Shown here: positions 58,611 to 64,000 of the stretch, piece after piece
Position numbering within the stretch: the first letter of the stretch is position 1
Layout: each line of letters opens with the position of its first letter
Assembly: GCA_022702545.1 (NCBI GenBank)
Contig: JAHRBC010000002.1
Location: 4,650,001-4,714,000 of the forward strand
DNA from: Phycomyces nitens
Lineage: Eukaryota > Mucoromycota > Mucoromycetes > Mucorales > Phycomycetaceae
DNA: 64,000 nt
Reading direction: 5' to 3'
Translations under genes and position numbers: made by a program
The notes under the pieces: model-generated
Seen by the model: only the letters and a program-made list of their open reading frames with translations
Databases searched by the model: none
Told to the model about the DNA's origin: nothing

Positions 58611-58954
58611 CGTATGAAAAACAACAATAAGATCGCCCTTTCAAGATATAAACACAATACCTGTACACCAAAAACATAATGTCGGATGTAACAATTGAGT
58701 ATATCAAGTCAGTTAAGCATGTCAAAAATGCTAACAAACCTTTGTTCCATTCGCTGTCACAACTTTTACCATGTTTATTTTGAGTCTCACAACCTGATAT
58801 TTTTGTTTGAATGGAGCTCTTTTGGCTCAAGTTTATTTGTAATGTTCTCTGTTAGACGAGAGAGAGAGAGAGAAAAGTTACTATTTGTTTGTGGGTTATA
58901 TAAATTATATGATGTTTTTGGGGTTATTTTTTAAAAGTATATATGGATTCGTGA
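58611..58954. other. Region between E9 and the LINE coding end
   Basis: Probably E5 sequence followed by the 3' end of the minus-strand LINE. There is a (GA)n run at about 58858-58873 and T-rich stretches near 58913-58935. No CACTG-type end is found, so the right end of E5 is not here. The exact LINE 3' terminus cannot be placed. Confidence 0.4.
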
Positions 58955-61900
58955 TTATGGAGACGAGTCCTGGGGGTCGAGGGAAAGTTCAGAGCAGAGT
59001 CGAGAGATGGATTTGCGGGCTGTGCGGAGGACGGAAGATGGTTGGAAAGGAACAGACTGAAAGTGGAAAGCCCAGTGATGGTCCCATATGGCGAGTACGG
59101 CCAGGCCAAAGACCGAGGCAGCAGGAATGGTGGTGTCCAGCGTTAAAGGAAAAACGAAGGAGTGGAATGCGGTGGAAAGGGTAGTAGGCGAAGGAAAACA
59201 GCCAAAGAACTCTAGCCAAATGCCTATCCACACCGCCGATTTTTGAGGGCAGTCAAAGAGGAAATGGGCTTGTGTCTCGGCAGATTGTTGGCAAATTGTA
59301 CATAGGGGAGAGGCTACAGTGGATGGTATCAAGCGGTGGAGAAGAGCACGGCAGGAGAGTTTATGGTGTAGGCCACGAAACCAAACGTTTCGAGCACGGT
59401 GGGGGAGTGCAAAAGACCAAAAGGACCGGAGTTGTTGTGGACGGAGGGTAGGGTCAATAGGTCGAGCATTTGTGCGGTGTTGGGAGCAGGTCATTTGGTA
59501 AGAGTGAGTGGAGAGCCGTGACCATGGTCGCCCAGGGGATAAGGCAGAGAGAAAAGGGGATAGGTCGATTGGGGAGCTCCCTCTTGGAGGCATATCCAAA
59601 TGTCGTGATTCGAGAATGAAAGTGGGAAGACAAGCGCGGAAAAGGACAGGGTGGCTGACCAAAGTTTGTGCGAGGATGTGTTGTAGGATGCGTTTGAGGG
59701 TAATCGACCTAGGAAGAGGGCGTGAGGGATCAATTGGGACTAGAGTGTCTAAGTCTTGGTCTATCTTGTAGAGGTGATGGACTTTTAGGTCACGCCAGGA
59801 TGCGCAGTAAGGAGGATGAGGGTGGGGGTTAGTAACCATGGACGACAGTGGTAGTACAAGGCATGTGGATAGGTTGGTTAAGACGTTCTCAAAGTTGCGT
59901 GGGAGGTGATCCATGGCCTTCAAGACTAGGTGAAGAGGTGACCCAAGTGTGTTATGAGATCTAGGGTGGGCGTCGGGGAAGAGCCAAGGGAGGAGGGGAT
60001 CACAGTTAGTGTCGTCGGATCTGAGAAGGTATGACATCCATGGAGGAACTAAACCACGAGGGTTTAAAGGGTTGAGAATGAGAGGTTGGAGCCACCGAAG
60101 TTGGAGGGCACACTGCTGCGTGACCGGGTCGAGAATCCCAAGGCTGCCTTGTAGGCGGGGAAGACAGAGGGTGTCTAAGGCAATGGGAGGGAATGAGCGG
60201 AAACGGAAGAAACGCCGTATCAGTGAACGTATTTTTTCCAGGAAAGCGGAGGGAAAGGAGACAACTCGAAGGACGTGCCAAAGTTGGGCTAGGATGAGGG
60301 AGTTCATGACTGTGGCGCGGCCACGGAAAGATAGGGATCTCGAGCCATGAATGGTGCAACTGTTTTCGATCTTGGAAAGGAGGGATTGTCCAAATGCATC
60401 TTGTTGAGCAATTGAGGAAATAATGGGAAATCCGAGGTAACGAAGAGAAGATGGGGAGGTTCTATCGTGCCAGTCAGTGATGTTGTGGATCTGTAGATGA
60501 GAGACCCAGCCTGGCAAAGGCGAGCCAGAAAGAGAAAAAGCCTGCATTTTATGTAAATTGATGCGGGCATTGGAGGCGGCAGCATAAGTGTTGAGGTGGG
60601 TGTGAAGGAGAGATAGTTGGCCAGGGTTGGACAGGAAAACGAGCAGATCATCTGCATATGCGAGGAGTTTGACGGGTGGAAGTGGGGTAAGGCCCACCGG
60701 TACCAAAGGACAGAAGCCAATGAAAGAGTGGTCGTGGATCACTCGTTGCAGCAAAGGCTCAAACACCAAGTTGAACAAGATGGGAGACAAGGGGTCGCCT
60801 TGACGCAAACCCTGAGTTTGGGGCAGAGGGCGCGAGAAGAAGCCGTTTACATTGATCTGTAGCTTAGTAGAGAAGAATAGGTTAGATATGGAGGTGACAA
60901 GAGAGGAGGGAAAGCGAAAATGAGTTAATACACGGCGTAGATATTTGGGGTGAACCCTATCATATGCTTTCTCCTGGTCTAAAAGAAGACTGATGCCAGT
61001 AGAGCCTTCTTTAGCTGCTTGAGCCATGACCATCCTGGTAAGCATGTTGTTGTCTGCAATAAATTGACCCTGAACAAATCCAGTTTGGTAGGGGGAGACC
61101 AGAGATGTGACACTGTGAATCATGCGAGCATTCAAGAGGCAGGTGAAGACTTTAGCATCAGTGTTGATGAGAGCAATGGGTCTCCAGTTTTTGAGAGAGG
61201 TGAGATCACCCTTTTTAGGAAGGAGACAAACGCAGGTGGATTTCCAGGATTCCGGGAAGATGCCTTTTGACAGGGCGTCATTGTAAACTCGGGATACAAG
61301 ATCGCCACACACAGGATGATCCAGGATCAAACGAAGGATCTCGTATGGTAAACCATCGGGACCGGGACTGCTTGAGGTGGGTGTGCGCGATGCGCTGGTG
61401 CAAATGGTATGTAGAGATAGGGGACGAGTGAGGGAGGACTGTGTGTGCTCGGACAGACAAAGGTTGGGAGGAAGATGGGATAGAAGGTCGTCCAGAGCAG
61501 ATTGGTCAATTGGGTCTGGGTGATACAAGCTTTCATAAAAGGCAGCGGCTGCCTCAGTCATGGTGTCGGGAGTGGTGCATATGGCATCAGTGACAGGGTG
61601 GGAAAGGCTGGCGATGGTCTTGCAGGATTGTCGAGTTGCAATGGTGCATTTAAGGTAGCCCGCCGAGGTCTCACCTTGTTCCCGCCAATGTTTTCCAGCC
61701 CTGAGGGCCATGTTTTTGACACGTTCCAGCTGGACTTGTTGCAGCATGCGCTCCACAATAGGCAATTGGAAATTCTGGGCGGGCTGTCGTCAAAAACGGT
61801 GTATGAGTCGGTCACGCCGTTGTTGTAATCTTGCTTCCAGGTCGTTCAGGGAAGGACGAGCATGGTGGGAGAAGCATTGTATAAATCGAGTGATTTCTGC

Positions 61901-62755
61901 TTTAATGACATCCCACTGGGCTTGCGGGGAGAGGTCGGGTTGAAGTGCAGGAATTAGAGTGGACAGGAGAGTGTTGAGGTCAGTGCAGAAGGAGGTCAAA
62001 CGTGCAAGGCGAGGATTGGCACGCCAGAGGCCTTTTCCAGACGACTTGAGGGAAGGTAGGGCCAAGCAAACCGTGACGAGACAGTGGTCTGACCACTTCT
62101 GGTGGATATAACTGACTTGGGGTGAAGTCGTGCAAGGATGAAGGTCGGGAGATGCAAGAATGTAGTCAATTGTAGTAGACAACAAGGCTCGGTGAAAAGT
62201 GGGTTGTGGGTGCTGCTCAGAAGGAGTAACACAGTCGACAAGGTGGTTAGTCAGGAAGGTAAGCCACTCATTAGGAGCTTGACGGCCAAGAGCATAGTTG
62301 GAATGGAGAGCATGATTGAAATCACCCACTAGGATAAAATTAGATGGATCGGCGGGGAGGAGTTCGGGTGAGGAGAGTAGAGAGGTGAGGAATTCATAGC
62401 GTGGGGATTTAGAGGCGGGAGCATATATGACACATATCGTAAAGGGAGAGAAGTTATTGTCAACATGAGTGACAGAGGTGGTGATACATCTGCCGCATAG
62501 ACTGAGTATAGAGTTGGTTAGAATAATATGAGGGGAGAGGGATACGATACCACAGTGTGGTGACCATAAGGAGGAGGATGTTTGGAACTGTTGGTCGAAA
62601 GTGTCTTGAAGATTCTGTGTGGAGGCATGGGTTTCTTGTAGGGCTAAAATATCAATGCCCTGAGAGCGTAAATGGCATATAAAAAAGGACCGGGTTTCGG
62701 GGTTTCCGACTTTAGGAAGCCCTCTGCAATTCATGGTTCCAATTTTTATCATTGG
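58955..62755 (-). pseudogene. LINE ORF2: endonuclease and reverse transcriptase, one stop
   Basis: About 1266 codons from the ATG that overlaps the ORF1 stop to 58955. Endonuclease motifs: M-N-C-R-G-L near the start, A-L-Q-E-T-H, L-V-G-D-F-N-H and S-D-H-C-L-V. RT motifs: L-R-Q-G-D-P-L-S-P and Y-A-D-D-L. C-terminal zinc motif C-T-I-C-...-H-F-L-F-D-C. The only lesion is TGA at 61790-61792, between the endonuclease and RT parts, followed directly by CGA-CAG in the same frame. A CGA or TGG codon changed by one transition would explain it. The frame is otherwise continuous. Confidence 0.9.
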
Positions 62756-64000
62756 GTAGAGTTGGCCTCTGCGTCGAGGGCTTGTTGGCAATCAAGTAGG
62801 ATAGTGCGGGTGGCATTACCAGGAGAGAGGGAGCGTGAGCGGAGGGTGCGTTGGGTGGATGAGAGGCGGGTGCTGAGTTGCCTGAGGCCTTTGGTAGACA
62901 ACTTTGTGGTGGCAGCTGTATGTGTGGGATTCTCAGGAGTGTGTTTGCCCCGTTTCTGGACCTTTGTCCAGCTGGAAGTGGAGAAGGGCACTCGTTTTCC
63001 TCCATTGTTGAGAGAATCAGCGTGGACCATGTCAGTATCAGACTCTATCTCTGTGTAGGATTCGTTGGGGGAGATTTCGATATCTTCAATGGCGATATCA
63101 CCTGTGTCAGTTGAAGTGTGGTCATTGACGTTGATGTTGGCGTTGACGTTGGTGTTGACGTTGGCGTTGGCGTTGTCTTTGTCTTTGTCATTGTCATTGG
63201 GCTTGGGCTGGGGTAGTCCAAGCTTGTTGGCTGGGTTATGTATGGAGGCGGATGCAGCTCCTGGTGGGGAGACAAAAGTGGTCATTTTTGGTGGAGACAG
63301 ATCGGCCATTGTGTGATCTTGTGGTTCCATTGTATGAGGTCTGCGTGAACGTTTGTTACTGTTTTTGGAGTGTTTGGTGGGCTCCGATTCGTATGGGCAG
63401 GTGGCTCGGAGGTGACCTATTTGGTAGCATCCAAAGCAAGTGTGAGTTTCACAAGGTCTGTCAGGGCAAGCATCCACTTCGTGTCCCATTTGCTTGCAGT
63501 ATGTACAATGCGATCCCATTTGTGCCCATGTGCCGAGGATGGTGTAGTTCTCATTGTACGGGATTTGATAGGTGAGGTTGCGGAGGGTGCCTGCATCGTT
63601 GGGTGGGCGTTCTAGAGTAACATAACCGGTGGCGTCAAAGAAACCAAAAGTTTCATGGATTACTATTTCTCGGACATTGCCATAGGGGGAAAGGCATTTC
63701 ACAAGGTTGGAGGTAAGGACGGGGTAGGACGCATGAGGGATTTTTGACAGCAACACTCGGAGCAGGGAAGTGCCGACAGGTACCGATCGAGAGGCCGCAA
63801 AGATGGTGCCGTCGACAGAGATGGGTTCGTTACAAGCACGTTCGCAGTCCGCTTCATTAGCTAGGTGAAGTTCATAGATGGTAGGAGCAGAGCGGGAGGG
63901 GAGAGTGATGCCGTAGTTGGTTCCTCTGGGGAATGCTTCAAGAAGTGCTGTCCAGAATCCGACAAACAAAGGTGAGGATTCCAAGGGAGTGTCATAGAAA
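62749..64000 (-). CDS. LINE ORF1: CCHC zinc-knuckle protein, 5' end outside window
   Basis: The frame is open to the right edge; upstream of the Met at 63984 it continues F-Y-D-T-P-L-E-S, so the start is outside. It contains two consecutive knuckles, C-T-Y-C-...-H-E-V-D-A-C and C-F-G-C-...-H-L-R-A-T-C, each C-x2-C-x4-H-x4-C. Then comes a basic patch and a low-complexity Asn/Val/Asp repeat encoded by a GTTGACGTTGGC-like tandem (about 63120-63190). The likely role is RNA binding as part of the LINE ribonucleoprotein. The stop TGA overlaps the ORF2 start. Confidence 0.85.
   Translation of the reverse strand, partial: FYDTPLESSPLFVGFWTALLEAFPRGTNYGITLPSRSAPTIYELHLANEADCERACNEPISVDGTIFAASRSVPVGTSLLRVLLSKIPHASYPVLTSNLVKCLSPYGNVREIVIHETFGFFDATGYVTLERPPNDAGTLRNLTYQIPYNENYTILGTWAQMGSHCTYCKQMGHEVDACPDRPCETHTCFGCYQIGHLRATCPYESEPTKHSKNSNKRSRRPHTMEPQDHTMADLSPPKMTTFVSPPGAASASIHNPANKLGLPQPKPNDNDKDKDNANANVNTNVNANINVNDHTSTDTGDIAIEDIEISPNESYTEIESDTDMVHADSLNNGGKRVPFSTSSWTKVQKRGKHTPENPTHTAATTKLSTKGLRQLSTRLSSTQRTLRSRSLSPGNATRTILLDCQQALDAEANSTQ

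Larger units (their letters stand above)
58955..64000 (-). mobile_element. L1-like non-LTR retrotransposon (LINE), 5' end outside window
   Basis: Minus strand. ORF1 (CCHC knuckle protein) continues past the right edge. ORF2 contains an APE-type endonuclease, a reverse transcriptase and a C-terminal Cys/His motif. ORF1 and ORF2 overlap by ATGA. ORF2 has a single in-frame stop, so the copy is recent. Such L1-like elements are known to be abundant around centromeres of Mucor, which is relevant context but not evidence of position. Confidence 0.9.

Noticed and set aside
58435..58934. Short ORFs on both strands around the right end of E9
   Set aside because: Small, AT-rich, overlapping the TIR and the LINE 3' region; no motif or homologous copy in the other elements.
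22426..58954. A right-hand TIR for E5 within the window
   Set aside because: I looked for a CCCAGTG-type end followed by TAA from 27111 to 27486, 51495 to 52420 and 58608 to 58954 and found none.

Overview
The window reads as a stack of transposable elements in an AT-rich fungal genome. I find no convincing host gene, tRNA, rRNA or CRISPR array. Short GT-AG introns (about 45-75 nt), CACTA-type Tnp2-like transposases, a DIRS tyrosine-recombinase retrotransposon and an L1-like LINE suggest an early-diverging fungus, most likely Mucoromycota. That placement is inference from element types and intron style.

Nine CACTA-superfamily copies (called E1-E9 here) make up most of the sequence. Most boundaries are set by CACTG... 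or CACTA... terminal inverted repeats (TIRs) plus target-site duplications (TSDs). Left to right: E1 (1-4529, right part only); E2 (5338-8838, deletion derivative of a second family); E3 (8847-14943); an LTR-retrotransposon remnant (16176-16750); E4 (from 16751, second family), cut at 22425 by E5. E5 (from 22426) is cut by E6 (27487-51494). E6 is cut by E7 (31662-49537). E7 is cut by both E8 (34963-42380) and a DIRS element (44936-49112). E5 continues at 51498 and is cut again by E9 (52423-58607). A LINE on the minus strand fills 58955 to the right edge. The nesting depth is at least six (LTR element, E4, E5, E6, E7, E8).

The main family has one conserved plan. At one end is a ~960-codon transposase gene of four exons. 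Convergent to it is a ~320-350 aa accessory gene of four exons whose exon 2 is 306 nt in six copies (305 in the broken E1 copy). At the other end, divergent from the accessory gene, is a third, intron-dense transcription unit. Its exon-intron layout is recognisable in E5, E6, E7 and E8, but its reading frame is not clearly conserved. This three-unit layout is the best candidate for an undescribed system here.

State of the copies: the E7 transposase is open apart from the E8 insertion. E5 has one nonsense codon, E8 and E1 one frameshift each, and E3, E6 and E9 several lesions. The accessory gene is open in E3, E5, E6 (split by E7), E7 and E8. The LINE ORF2 has a single stop codon and the DIRS element one frameshift.
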